Positions 53,690-62,186 of a stretch of 64,000 nucleotides of DNA are shown in pieces. Position 1 is the stretch's first letter, and each line of letters starts with the position of its first letter. The notes under the pieces were generated by a model, which saw nothing but the letters and a program-made list of their open reading frames with translations, made no database searches and had not been told where the DNA came from. The DNA lies in contig NZ_LECT01000054.1 of NCBI RefSeq assembly GCF_001027925.1, positions 62,001-126,000 of the forward strand, written 5' to 3'. The stretch is from Rhodopirellula islandica. GTDB taxonomy: Bacteria; Planctomycetota; Planctomycetia; Pirellulales; Pirellulaceae. The position numbers were made by a program, and so were the translations under genes.

Positions 53690-54760
53690 TCATTGAGCTT
53701 GCGAGCGAGAACCAGTGGGACCGCCCGTGATCGCTCGGTCAGACGGCAAAGGCCGCGCCGCGGTTGCGAAGCCGCGTCGGTACAAGTGTTCTTTCAACGT
53801 TCGAAACGCGGCGAAACTCTCGGGGTAAACCCAGACCGTGATGGTCGTTTTGGATGGGTCTCGCCCTGCCAGTTCGACGTCGAGCAATCGGCTGGATGTG
53901 AGGACTTGATCAATCGGCTGCCCGTGTGGTTCTTCGAGTGGTTCGATGACCATGCCTGCCAGTTGAACCCGGGTGCCCATCGAAGTCTTGCCACCCTGGG
54001 TGACTCGCCCGGAGGATTTGTCCATCGCGTAGTGCGCGACGTACCCGCGAATGGGGCCGACGGCGGACGAGGAACGTCCGTCTCGTGAACCACGGATGAC
54101 ACGGCCAAAGTCTTCTTTGATGGCTTTGAGCAGCGGTTCGATCGGAACGACAGAGACTCGGTCGTTCTTCAGTCGCAAATGGATCTCATCGCCGAAGACG
54201 GTTTTGGCCATGGGGGTCGGGAGGTGTTCCACCGCGACCACGGGCGACTCTTGGTTTTCGAGCCGTTCCTTGGTGCCGGCCAATGCCGCCAGGCTGGAGC
54301 TGACCTCTCGCATTTCGCGACCGAGTTTGGCTGCCTTGACCTTGGTTTGGTCAAGTTGCTTTTGCTTTTCAGCCCAGGCTTCTTCGGCCAAGGTCAACAG
54401 GTCCAGCAGGGCACCACGTTCACGTTTGGTTTGTTCCAATTCCGCGTCATAGCGCTTGACCATGTTCTCCAGACGCATGGATTCGCGTTGTGCCGACGCG
54501 GCTCGCATGGCCACTTGCGCCAGTTGTGAAAGCTGCGCATCGCTTGCCAGCTTGGGTTGCGGCGGAAGCGGTTCCTCGGGCGAAACCAGCTCACCAGGTT
54601 TTTGAGCGATTTCGTCGGGCGACGTCAACGCACGGGTGATCCGTTGTGTCTGGGTTCCCAGCACCACCACCAGGATGATCAGAATCCCAACGAGGTTGGC
54701 AACAATGTCCAAGAAGGCATCGTGACCGAGTTCCAATGTCGTGCGTCTGCGTCGACTCAT
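53690..54760 (-). CDS. ExbD/TolR-like subunit with pore Asp
   Basis: The 356-residue product has a basic N-terminus (MSRRRRTT) and one membrane helix starting at Asp18 (HDAFLDIVANLVGILIILVVV). This matches the ExbD/TolR/MotB pattern, in which one Asp at the start of the helix carries protons. A coiled-coil of about 100 residues (about 75-165) follows, then a folded periplasmic domain (about 175-340; GDEIHLRLKNDRVSVVPIEPLL, ITVWVYPESFAAF). ExbD has only about 140 residues, so the periplasmic part is greatly enlarged. It is the last of three overlapping genes, ATGA overlap with the preceding one. Function unknown beyond a stator-like role. Confidence 0.75.
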   Translation of the reverse strand: MSRRRRTTLELGHDAFLDIVANLVGILIILVVVLGTQTQRITRALTSPDEIAQKPGELVSPEEPLPPQPKLASDAQLSQLAQVAMRAASAQRESMRLENMVKRYDAELEQTKRERGALLDLLTLAEEAWAEKQKQLDQTKVKAAKLGREMREVSSSLAALAGTKERLENQESPVVAVEHLPTPMAKTVFGDEIHLRLKNDRVSVVPIEPLLKAIKEDFGRVIRGSRDGRSSSAVGPIRGYVAHYAMDKSSGRVTQGGKTSMGTRVQLAGMVIEPLEEPHGQPIDQVLTSSRLLDVELAGRDPSKTTITVWVYPESFAAFRTLKEHLYRRGFATAARPLPSDRAITGGPTGSRSQAQ

Positions 54761-56859
54761 CGAACCCTCCGCGTGATTTCAACGCCGCTGTCGTGCATCA
54801 ACGTTTGCAATTCATGGAAACGTTGATCGGCATGGGGCGCAACCAAGACATCCAGTCGAGGTTGCCAACGGCCTCCGGGGAGCGTGGCTCCCCAACCGTC
54901 CACTCGGTCGCGGACGGCGGTCGCTAACTTCAGCGTCGCGTTGTAGACCGAATCATTTTCGAATGGGAACGTGGCGACAACCGTGTTGTTTTGAACGAGT
55001 TCGTATCGATCGTGGTAGCAGACCATCGCGATTGGACGGACGACTTGAGTTCCATTGATCCCAGCCATCGAACGCGGCAGTGCCCAGTCTTTGCCTTCAC
55101 GGCGAACCGTGTTGGATGCCTGCTGCTGGGACTGCATGTTGACACTCGGCGGTGCTTGATTCGACGAATCGGGAGCTTGGTTCGAGGATGGGGGCGAAGC
55201 CGACGACTGCGAAACGGACGCAGAGGCGGATTGACCACCGCTTGCTTGTTGCATCCCCGCAATTTGTTCGCCGTTGACGGGCGAGCTGGAACCACGGAAA
55301 TCAGGATCGCTTTCGTCCGCATTGGACTCGCCATCCGAGCCATCGGCGGATGGATCGCTCATGGAGCCTGCCGCGCCGGACGGAGGGAGGCTGGAATTGC
55401 CTGGGGCATCGTCCAGCAGTGGATTGTCCTTTTGAGCCAAGTAGTCATTCAGGGCATCGGACCGGGAATTGACGGCACCGAAGCTGGATTGGCTGGATCC
55501 AGGAATCGGCTCTGCCAAACCGCCCGCGGGCAACGGAGGCCCCGCATCACGAGGTGCCAAGAATCCATTCGCTCTGGCTTGCCGGTCAAGGGATCGCGCC
55601 GACAAGGTGGGCAGCGGTTTGCGAGTCTGTTGCTTCGACGTGCCACTTGGATCGCCGAGTTGTGAGGTGGCTCCAGCGGCCTGCCCACTGAACGTGTTGT
55701 CCGTGACGTTGCCGCGGAAGGGAGCGGAACCGGTGCTTGGTTTGGCACTGTAAGTGTCTGCGTTTGCAAATTCCCCACCGGACGATGGTTGCGAAGCACC
55801 GCCAAGCATCGAGCCGCCACTCAAACTGCCGCGGCCGGTTCCGTTGCCACCGTCACCGCGTCCACTGCCGGAACCGCCGATGTATTGATGGAGGTTGCGA
55901 TTGGCGGCTTCATGGACAGCCAGTTCAATCTTGGGCTTCAAGACACGGTCCGCTTTGGGGAACGCCAAATCAACCTCGGCGGGTACCAATTCGTAACCGT
56001 ATTGGTCATCCCAGTCCTTCATCGCGGCTCGGGCGGCAACGAACGTTTCAATCCCATCCGGGCGAACGATCAACAAAGGGTAGGGCGGAACGGAATCACC
56101 ATAGTTTTGCATCGCGTGCTGACGCACCACTCGAAGCGCGGCATCCAACGGATTGCTACGCGGTGATCCCGATTGAACTCCCGCCAACAATTGCGTGTAG
56201 GTGATCCGTGTGTCCTCGGGCCAAATCGTGATCCCGTGTTCGTCGCATTCGGCGTAGACGGGGCGTCGAGCAGTGCCATTGGGACCGCGGTGAGGCACAA
56301 TGACAACGCGCGGTTTGTCGCCGGATTTGACTTGTTCCAGTTCTTCGATTTCGCGACGCAACGCTTCCATCTCTTCACGCATCATCACGATGGCTTGCTC
56401 GTCGACTTCGATTGCCTCGTCGGGAGTGACGGCGGCCTCGACTTCCTGGCTGAGTTGTTTCAAACGTTCACGCAGTTTTTGCGTTGCCGTTTGAATCTGC
56501 GTCAACTCATCGCGACGTCGTTCCACGTTGCCCGTTTGCTTTTCACGGTGAGCGACCAATTGGTCGACGCGAAATTGTTCTTCTTCAAGCAGTTGGTCGG
56601 CGGAAGCCGCTGTCATGGCCGGTCGAGCGTCTGCGTCTGTCTGCGAGTCCGCACCGCTCCCGTTCGACGAATCTTCATCGACTGGTTCATCGAGCGCCGG
56701 TGCGACCGATCCCGCCTGCTGAGCAACTTGTGGGACCGAGGTGTCCTGAGCTTTTTCGGCCACCAGGGCCAACAACAGGATCAAGGTACCCAGCGTGCAG
56801 ACCAGCACCGCAAGGAACGGGAACAACGAGGGAGACAGCGAGGCGCGTCGCCGACTCAT
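54757..56859 (-). CDS. Large ExbD-like subunit lacking the pore Asp
   Basis: The 700-residue product has the same basic start (MSRRRASL) and one N-terminal helix (LFPFLAVLVCTLGTLILLLAL, residues 12-32). No acidic residue lies in or at the start of that helix, unlike its neighbour. A coiled coil follows (about 85-175), then a domain with HRGPNGTARRPVYAECDEHG and YPLLIVRPDGIETFVAARAA. After this comes a long Gly/Ser/Pro-rich linker (about 345-570), and a second copy of a similar fold ends in RWQPRLDVLVAPHADQRFHE. It overlaps both neighbours by 4 bases (ATGA). No named family is recognised. Partnership with the MotA/TolQ/ExbB protein is inferred from operon and topology. Confidence 0.72.
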   Translation of the reverse strand: MSRRRASLSPSLFPFLAVLVCTLGTLILLLALVAEKAQDTSVPQVAQQAGSVAPALDEPVDEDSSNGSGADSQTDADARPAMTAASADQLLEEEQFRVDQLVAHREKQTGNVERRRDELTQIQTATQKLRERLKQLSQEVEAAVTPDEAIEVDEQAIVMMREEMEALRREIEELEQVKSGDKPRVVIVPHRGPNGTARRPVYAECDEHGITIWPEDTRITYTQLLAGVQSGSPRSNPLDAALRVVRQHAMQNYGDSVPPYPLLIVRPDGIETFVAARAAMKDWDDQYGYELVPAEVDLAFPKADRVLKPKIELAVHEAANRNLHQYIGGSGSGRGDGGNGTGRGSLSGGSMLGGASQPSSGGEFANADTYSAKPSTGSAPFRGNVTDNTFSGQAAGATSQLGDPSGTSKQQTRKPLPTLSARSLDRQARANGFLAPRDAGPPLPAGGLAEPIPGSSQSSFGAVNSRSDALNDYLAQKDNPLLDDAPGNSSLPPSGAAGSMSDPSADGSDGESNADESDPDFRGSSSPVNGEQIAGMQQASGGQSASASVSQSSASPPSSNQAPDSSNQAPPSVNMQSQQQASNTVRREGKDWALPRSMAGINGTQVVRPIAMVCYHDRYELVQNNTVVATFPFENDSVYNATLKLATAVRDRVDGWGATLPGGRWQPRLDVLVAPHADQRFHELQTLMHDSGVEITRRVR

Positions 56860-58355
56860 GCCGCACGCCTGTTGTTGGTGGAATCGTCACGGCCGCTAGG
56901 AACCTTCGCGGCGGGCAAACGTTGTGACAACGAATCAACGGCGCGAGCCAAGGTTCGCATCGCGTCCCCCATCACCGGATCCAATTCCACGACGGGTGCG
57001 TCGAGGTTGGTTTGCAGGCTTTGTTGGGCGGCCAACGCAGTCATCGCTTCGGTGTGGGTCATCAATGTGCGTCGATGCGTTTGGACTTCCACCGCGGTGG
57101 TATGCATCGCGTCGTTCCAGGCCTTGGTTTGATCCTGCAACGTCTGGCTGACGCCGTTTCCGATCGTGTCCAAGCGGGAGACGGTGGCTTCGATTCGATC
57201 CGCGTGGCTGGTCAGTGCGGGTTGCAGGGAGGCCTGCATCAATTTGCGGAATTGCTCGGAGCCTTCGTTGTGCTGCGTTCGCCAGGAGGCTTGGGCCTCT
57301 TCGATTGTCTCTCGCCACAGTTTGGCTTGCGTTGCCAGCGACTCCTGCACGGCGACGCGAATGCCGTCGCACAACTGGGTGACCAAGGCGGTTTGGCTGT
57401 CGCCCGCATCGTCACTGGGCAATGCTTCCGAAACCAAGTCACGAACGCGTTGGTCGACGTCCGCCAGCAAGGTTTGTTGGGAGCGTTCGACGGGGAACTG
57501 CAAGAAGATTGCCAGCACCGACAACACCAGACCCAAGGCGGTGGTATCGAAGGCAACATACAGTCCGCTTTTCAATCGATCCACGGCGGCGGTGCCGTCG
57601 GTGAAGTCCAAACCGCCGAGGGTTTGGGTGATCCCGATGACCGTCCCCAAAAATCCCAGCATCGGAATGGCCCAGACGATGATCCGGATCAGGCCGTAGG
57701 AATCGTGAGCGGCATCCGCGTCGCGTTCGGACAGCTCTCGCAAATCTTGCGGCAGATCGCCGGTCCCGCTGCGATGGGATTGGCGTCCCAGCACTTCGTT
57801 GAGACGGCGAACCAGCAGCGAGTTTCGTGTTGCAGACGGAAGCGAACGCAACGATTTGCGCCAGACACGAGCGATCGCCCCAGCGTCATTTTCTTGCAAC
57901 CATCGTTGTGCGGGGGAGGTCGACGCGGCACTCGTCGAGTGTGCCAGCAGGTCTTCATCACGCAACAATTCCAATTGGTGCCGATCCCGAGCGATCTGCA
58001 CGGCGCGAACCGCGAGAATCGCGACGGCGACGCAGAACAGGATTGCCGCAGCGACCGCCACGGGGTGTCCGAGGAAGTAGCGATTCAGCGGCGCCCAATT
58101 GGCACCGAACACGACGCCGTAGAACGCCGCGGAAAGGGCCAAGCCCAATCCAATCGGACCGACGGCGGTGACGACTTTGGAAAACATCGAAGGCGAATCG
58201 ACCAGGTTCACTGACTCCGTCGTCGAAGACGTCGCAGCAGTGTTTTTGCCGGCAGCCTGCCCGACGCCCTGCAATTCCGTCGGAGGCTCCACCGGTTCTC
58301 CCCAGTGATCCGCGGGAGAAAGCGTGTCGTGGACGTTGAAATCGTGAGGCTTCAT
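56856..58355 (-). CDS. MotA/TolQ/ExbB proton-channel family protein
   Basis: The 499-residue product has helices at about 63-83, 98-119, 222-243 and 270-290. The third and fourth carry the family core: WAIPMLGFLGTVIGITQTLGG and VAFDTTALGLVLSVLAIFLQF with conserved Thr and Gly. A cytoplasmic region of about 100 residues separates helices 2 and 3. A C-terminal tail of about 210 residues is helical and coiled-coil-like (QASWRTQHNEGSEQFRKLMQ, TVSRLDTIGNGVSQTLQD), far longer than in ExbB (about 240 in total). It is the first gene of a three-gene unit with ATGA overlaps. It should form a proton-driven complex with the two ExbD-like proteins; what it drives is unknown. Confidence 0.9.
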   Translation of the reverse strand: MKPHDFNVHDTLSPADHWGEPVEPPTELQGVGQAAGKNTAATSSTTESVNLVDSPSMFSKVVTAVGPIGLGLALSAAFYGVVFGANWAPLNRYFLGHPVAVAAAILFCVAVAILAVRAVQIARDRHQLELLRDEDLLAHSTSAASTSPAQRWLQENDAGAIARVWRKSLRSLPSATRNSLLVRRLNEVLGRQSHRSGTGDLPQDLRELSERDADAAHDSYGLIRIIVWAIPMLGFLGTVIGITQTLGGLDFTDGTAAVDRLKSGLYVAFDTTALGLVLSVLAIFLQFPVERSQQTLLADVDQRVRDLVSEALPSDDAGDSQTALVTQLCDGIRVAVQESLATQAKLWRETIEEAQASWRTQHNEGSEQFRKLMQASLQPALTSHADRIEATVSRLDTIGNGVSQTLQDQTKAWNDAMHTTAVEVQTHRRTLMTHTEAMTALAAQQSLQTNLDAPVVELDPVMGDAMRTLARAVDSLSQRLPAAKVPSGRDDSTNNRRAA

Positions 58356-58710
58356 CGGACTCCTTCCGGACGGAACGGCGATTCATGGCGCGGAACGGCA
58401 CAGCCGATCGCACACACCACGTCGCTAGGATCGACCGTTACAACCGGCGAACTCCATCGAATCCGCATTTTTTAACATTCGGTTTTCGCGACGGTGCGAT
58501 CCGGGCAGAACTGCTGGTGGTGAATCGCCTGATGTTGAATCGCAGAGAGTAGGCATTGGGACGCTCTGCCAGGAAGATCGATCCGCTATGCAACCGAGCG
58601 ATCTGGACCGGAACCGAGTCGCTGTTCTAGAGTGGGTAACGAGCTGTGTGGACTCCCCCCCAATGCTTGGGAAATCCTTCCCTCAACGGTCCTTTTCTGG
58701 AGAAGTCGCT
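58356..58710. other. Divergent intergenic region
   Basis: It lies between the stator operon (minus) and a small exported-protein gene (plus), both of whose promoters should be here. The plus frame is open from 58588, but the signals support a start at 58711. Nothing else is recognised. Confidence 0.35.
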
Positions 58711-59142
58711 GTGCGTACGAACCTGGTTGCCTCGATGATTTGCGTTGGACTCGGCGTGTTGATCGGGCTGGGCTTGGCCTCGGACTCCGCTGACGACGCG
58801 TTCGCGCAAGAATCTCCCGTCATTCGCCAACCCGAGGCTCTGCTGGACGGGGCTCGCCCGTTGGAGGGGAATCCCACACTCATTCAGGCTCGCCCGGGAC
58901 GCGACGTGGGGGCTTCAGGCGAAATAATCGGATTTTCCCATGTGGATGAATCGGGAACGCAGGTAATTAGTTTGGTAAACACAGGAAAACTGTGGATGGC
59001 GGTGTATCATGTGGGTCCCGATGGCGAGATCCGACTGGTGAGCAGCCGCGCTATCGATGCCGATTTTTCATTGGAACTCAACGCCACGGCACCCCTGCCG
59101 GACGACATTCGTCGCATGCAAGGGAACGCGAAACCACGTTGA
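58711..59142 (+). CDS. Small exported protein of unknown function
   Basis: The 143-residue product starts at GTG 58711, chosen because ctggag stands 8-9 bases before it and the signal sequence begins at once (LVASMICVGLGVLIGLGLAS). The mature part is short, with GEIIGFSHVDESGTQVISLV and KLWMAVYHVGPDGEIRLVSS, probably a small beta domain. An earlier ATG (58663) would add 16 residues without a leader pattern. No family is recognised. It is 132 bases before the HTH/membrane-anchor gene on the same strand and may be co-transcribed with it. Confidence 0.65.
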   Translation: MRTNLVASMICVGLGVLIGLGLASDSADDAFAQESPVIRQPEALLDGARPLEGNPTLIQARPGRDVGASGEIIGFSHVDESGTQVISLVNTGKLWMAVYHVGPDGEIRLVSSRAIDADFSLELNATAPLPDDIRRMQGNAKPR

Positions 59143-59274
59143 GGCGGCAATTCTGCATCTGAACGGCCTGTTTCTGTTGGCGATTCGCCGCGACGGCCAT
59201 TAAGATGGGGATGGCAGGGAAGCTACATCAAAACGACTACTTTCGACGCCCCCTATCCTCATCTCAGCGTTGCC

Positions 59275-60912
59275 ATGGCCTCTTATTTGTCTCTCGAAGA
59301 CGCCGCCAAACAACTCGGAATTCCCGCCGACAAACTGATTGATCTTCGCAGCCAAGGTCAGGTCCGGGGCTTTCGCGATGGTTCCAGCTGGAAGTTCCCC
59401 GAGGCAGAGATCGAGCGTCTGAAGGACGAACTACCCAATATGTCCGGACTGGGATCCGGGATCTTGGCGGTTGACGGTGGCGGATCCAAGATTGGATCTG
59501 TGATCGGTGGCGACAACTCGGCCAGCGACGACAGTGGGTTGGATCTGGACATCGATTCCCTTGCGGGCGGCAGCGACGTCAACCTGATCGCCGGTGATTC
59601 GGGTGACGGCAGCGACGTGACCATCGTGCCTGGTGGAAAAGCTGATAGCGACGCGCCATTGAAGATCGATCTGGATGATCTGAATCTTTCCGGTTCGGCC
59701 CTGTCGCACGACAGTGGGGAAATCGACTTGGAATCCGCAACCCCCGGGCCTCAAGCTGACAGTGATAGCGACGAGTTCAACCTTGGGAGTTCTTTGGAAC
59801 TGAACAGCGATTCGGATGACCTGTCGTTGGAACCTGTCAAAGGAACCACCCCCGGTGCCCCAGCCAAAAGTCAGTCCGATTTGTCGGGGATCGGCGGAGA
59901 AGACAGCGACGGGGAACTGGACCTCGGTGACATCGGCTCGGATGAACAGGCCAGCAGCCTTGAATTGATGGGCGATCTCGATTTGGACAGCAGCCCGTCT
60001 GCCATCGAATCAAAAAGCCACGCCGGCAGTGACGTCTTGAGTGAATTGGATTTGTTGGCCGGCGATGCTGGCGGAAGCGGTTTGCTATCGGGCAGCGGCG
60101 ATTTGCTGGGCAGCTCGCTGATGTCGGTGGAATCAGGCGGTTCGTCCGGCGTCGATGACGCGTTGGCTGATGACGACGATCTGATCATCGCGGATGACGA
60201 CGACGACTTGGTGGTCAGCGGTGCAGGCAGCGACATTTCCATCGCCGGCGACAGTGGCATCAACTTGATGAGCCCTTCCGACAGTGGTTTGTCACTGGAA
60301 AGTGAGCCCTTGGATCTGGCTGGCAGCAGCATTTCCGCGTTGGATTTGGGTGCCGAGCTGAATGAAGGCTCCGGAACAGGCAGCGGTCGCAGTGGAAGTG
60401 GCTTGGTTCCCGCCAGCGAAATGGGATCGGGGATCGATTTCAAAGGCGACGACGAATTCCAATTGTCGGCCTCGGGCATGCAGCTCGATGGCAACGAGGA
60501 GAGTGCTTCGCAAGTGATCGAAGTGGTCGACTCTGGAGCGGTCGACATTGAAGAAGTGGATTTCGACGCTGCCGATCAGGTCGACGCTTTCGGCGATGCT
60601 GGCGACAGCGGTTTCGCAATGGACGATGACGTCGCGGAAGTCGACGCGTTGGGCGACCCGATGGACGCCGACGACGGCTTGATTGACGAAAACGCAACCG
60701 TCGCAGCAGCGGGTGCAGGCATGCGGGGCGGATACGAAGTCCCGTTCACCTTGCTTCAAACCGTTGGACTGCTGCTGATCCTCAGCGTGATGAGCTTGGG
60801 CGGCATGTTGATGACCGACTTGGTTCGCAACATGTGGAGCTACGCGGAGCCCTCGGCTCCTGTCAGCGCACTGACCGACATGCTGATCAGCGTGGCCGGT
60901 TGGGGGCAGTGA
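59275..60912 (+). CDS. HTH (excisionase-like) domain protein with acidic low-complexity region and C-terminal membrane anchor
   Basis: The 545-residue product opens with an excisionase/MerR-like helix-turn-helix (YLSLEDAAKQLGIPADKLIDL, then GQVRGFRDGSSWKFPEAEIERL, residues 4-50). About 430 residues of Asp/Ser/Gly-rich low complexity follow, with repeating GSDxSLxLD-like units. Near the C-terminus are one or two membrane helices (VPFTLLQTVGLLLILSVMSL, about 485-515). The HTH domain of this type often binds DNA or acts as a sensor module, and tethering it to the membrane through an acidic linker is unusual. No known pathway partner lies nearby. The ATG is the first of the conserved domain. Function unknown. 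Confidence 0.72.
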   Translation: MASYLSLEDAAKQLGIPADKLIDLRSQGQVRGFRDGSSWKFPEAEIERLKDELPNMSGLGSGILAVDGGGSKIGSVIGGDNSASDDSGLDLDIDSLAGGSDVNLIAGDSGDGSDVTIVPGGKADSDAPLKIDLDDLNLSGSALSHDSGEIDLESATPGPQADSDSDEFNLGSSLELNSDSDDLSLEPVKGTTPGAPAKSQSDLSGIGGEDSDGELDLGDIGSDEQASSLELMGDLDLDSSPSAIESKSHAGSDVLSELDLLAGDAGGSGLLSGSGDLLGSSLMSVESGGSSGVDDALADDDDLIIADDDDDLVVSGAGSDISIAGDSGINLMSPSDSGLSLESEPLDLAGSSISALDLGAELNEGSGTGSGRSGSGLVPASEMGSGIDFKGDDEFQLSASGMQLDGNEESASQVIEVVDSGAVDIEEVDFDAADQVDAFGDAGDSGFAMDDDVAEVDALGDPMDADDGLIDENATVAAAGAGMRGGYEVPFTLLQTVGLLLILSVMSLGGMLMTDLVRNMWSYAEPSAPVSALTDMLISVAGWGQ

Positions 60913-61104
60913 TCCCGACCTTTCGTTGCGGTTGAGCCAGCAGAGCATTGGACACGGCTGGACATTCGAATCTCGCGTTGGCAGCCGACTGGCAGCCGGG
61001 GAGATGTCCTGCAACGAGTTTGGCTTGACCTGAGGACGGATTGTGGGGTAATCAACACATTGTGAACTTCCCTCCTTGTGTTCCCTACCCAGGATTCCCA
61101 CCCC

Positions 61105-61434
61105 ATGTTTCGTCTGGTTTTGTTGTCATTGATGGTCGCTGGTTTTTCGCTGGCCACTCCGTCCGCCGCAGAAGTTTCGGCTGCCGAAACCGTGAACTAT
61201 CGCTGCAAAGAATGGAAAGCCAAGCACATTCACGATAAAAAAGCGGCTGACACGATCGAAAAGACTCTGAAGACCCTGAAATGCGAGACTCAGCGTCACG
61301 CTCACAACGGTCACGACGATCTGAAGTACCGCTGCGTCGAATGGAAGACGTTGCAACTGAAAACGCACGAAGAAGCCCACAAGTGGGAAAGCTGGTTGAA
61401 GGAATACGGCTTCGAGACTCAGCACAAACACTGA
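61105..61434 (+). CDS. Small exported protein with a duplicated YRCxEWK motif
   Basis: The 109-residue product has a signal peptide (residues 1-23, LVLLSLMVAGFSLATPSAA) followed by two tandem copies of a unit of about 36 residues. The first begins NYRCKEWKAKHIHD and ends CETQRHAH. The second begins KYRCVEWKTLQLKTHEE and ends FETQHKH. The conserved Tyr-Arg-Cys, Trp and His residues hint at metal or thiol chemistry, but no family is recognised. ATG 61105 was chosen as the start of the signal sequence; nine upstream codons are also open. It is 40 bases before the next gene and may share its transcript. Confidence 0.72.
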   Translation: MFRLVLLSLMVAGFSLATPSAAEVSAAETVNYRCKEWKAKHIHDKKAADTIEKTLKTLKCETQRHAHNGHDDLKYRCVEWKTLQLKTHEEAHKWESWLKEYGFETQHKH

Positions 61435-61474
61435 GTGACGTCTCCGCACCCTCTCGCTTGAAAGACTGGCTTTG

Positions 61475-61951
61475 ATGGCTCACCGATCTCTATTGCTACC
61501 GCTGATGTCGCTGCCGATCTATTCGGGGTTGGCGATCCGCGCCGTCCAAGCAACGGGGCAGGTTGCCTCGCAGTGGATCGAATCAGCGGGGGACGTGGTT
61601 GAGAATCTGCGTGAGTCCAAGGAATCGGGCGATTCGTTTGCGGACATTTTTGCCGCCACCGCAAGTGAAGGCGGTTCGGCTGCGAACGAATCCGAGGGTG
61701 GTCTGCAGGCAATCCGTGAAACTCTGGGGAAATTCCTGCGAGACATGGGATTGGCACCCGGATCCGAAGTGAATCTGCAGTTGTCCGGCGATGAGATTCG
61801 AGTGGCCTCGGACCACCCCCGAGCCGCTGAGATCGAGGATCGCCTCTCACGAGAGAGCACTTTGATGGCGAAGATCCGGCAACAACTGCCGGGACAGCAA
61901 CAATTTGAGTTCAACGTCGAAGTCCCGTCTCACGATGACTTGACGGGATGA
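61475..61951 (+). CDS. Hypothetical protein
   Basis: The 158-residue product has a short hydrophobic N-terminus (LLLPLMSLPIYSGLAIRAV, about residues 5-23) and an amphipathic helix (QWIESAGDVVENLRESKES). The C-terminal part has VNLQLSGDEIRVASDHPRA and QQQFEFNVEVPS, which look like a small alpha/beta domain. No family is recognised. ATG 61475 is preceded by an in-frame TTG that I do not favour. It follows the YRCxEWK gene closely and is itself 29 bases before the tRNA-Ser gene. Confidence 0.6.
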   Translation: MAHRSLLLPLMSLPIYSGLAIRAVQATGQVASQWIESAGDVVENLRESKESGDSFADIFAATASEGGSAANESEGGLQAIRETLGKFLRDMGLAPGSEVNLQLSGDEIRVASDHPRAAEIEDRLSRESTLMAKIRQQLPGQQQFEFNVEVPSHDDLTG

Positions 61952-61980
61952 CGGCTTTTGTCAGAATGACGTTCAAGCCC

Positions 61981-62062
61981 GGAGGATAAGCGAATGGCTA
62001 GCAGGCTGATTCGAAATCAGTTGTCCAGCAATGGATTGCGGGTTCGAGTCCCGTGTCCTCCG
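61981..62062 (+). tRNA. trnS-CGA: tRNA-Ser (CGA anticodon)
   Basis: The 82-nt gene folds as a class II tRNA. The acceptor ggaggat pairs with gtcctcc (one G-U), the anticodon stem is gctga/tcagt with loop ttcgaaa giving anticodon CGA, there is a variable arm, and the T arm carries ggttcgagtcc. The discriminator base is G, as required for serine. CCA is not encoded. It decodes UCG codons. A strong terminator follows. Confidence 0.93.
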
Positions 62063-62070
62063 CTGCTATG

Positions 62071-62112
62071 AAAGACCTCGCAAAGCGTTTTGTTTTGCGA
62101 GGTCTTTTTTTT
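62071..62112 (+). terminator. Rho-independent terminator of the tRNA gene
   Basis: aaagacctcgcaaa pairs with tttgcgaggtcttt around a short loop and continues into eight T. It starts 9 bases after the tRNA. Confidence 0.9.
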
Positions 62113-62186
62113 GGGGTCCCAACGCGAACGCGGGTTGGTTTGAACGTCGCTGACGGTGATTGTTGCGGGCGGGTGCTCGATCGCGA

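Noticed and set aside
53498-54088. Plus-strand open frame of 196 codons at the repeat region
   Set aside because: It mixes intergenic repeat sequence with antisense of the ExbD-like gene and has no family or start signal.
53690-58355. Zorya-type defence system
   Set aside because: The ExbB-like protein resembles ZorA in having a tail, but no OmpA-type ZorB, helicase or nuclease gene is adjacent. The two B-type proteins do not show a peptidoglycan-binding motif.
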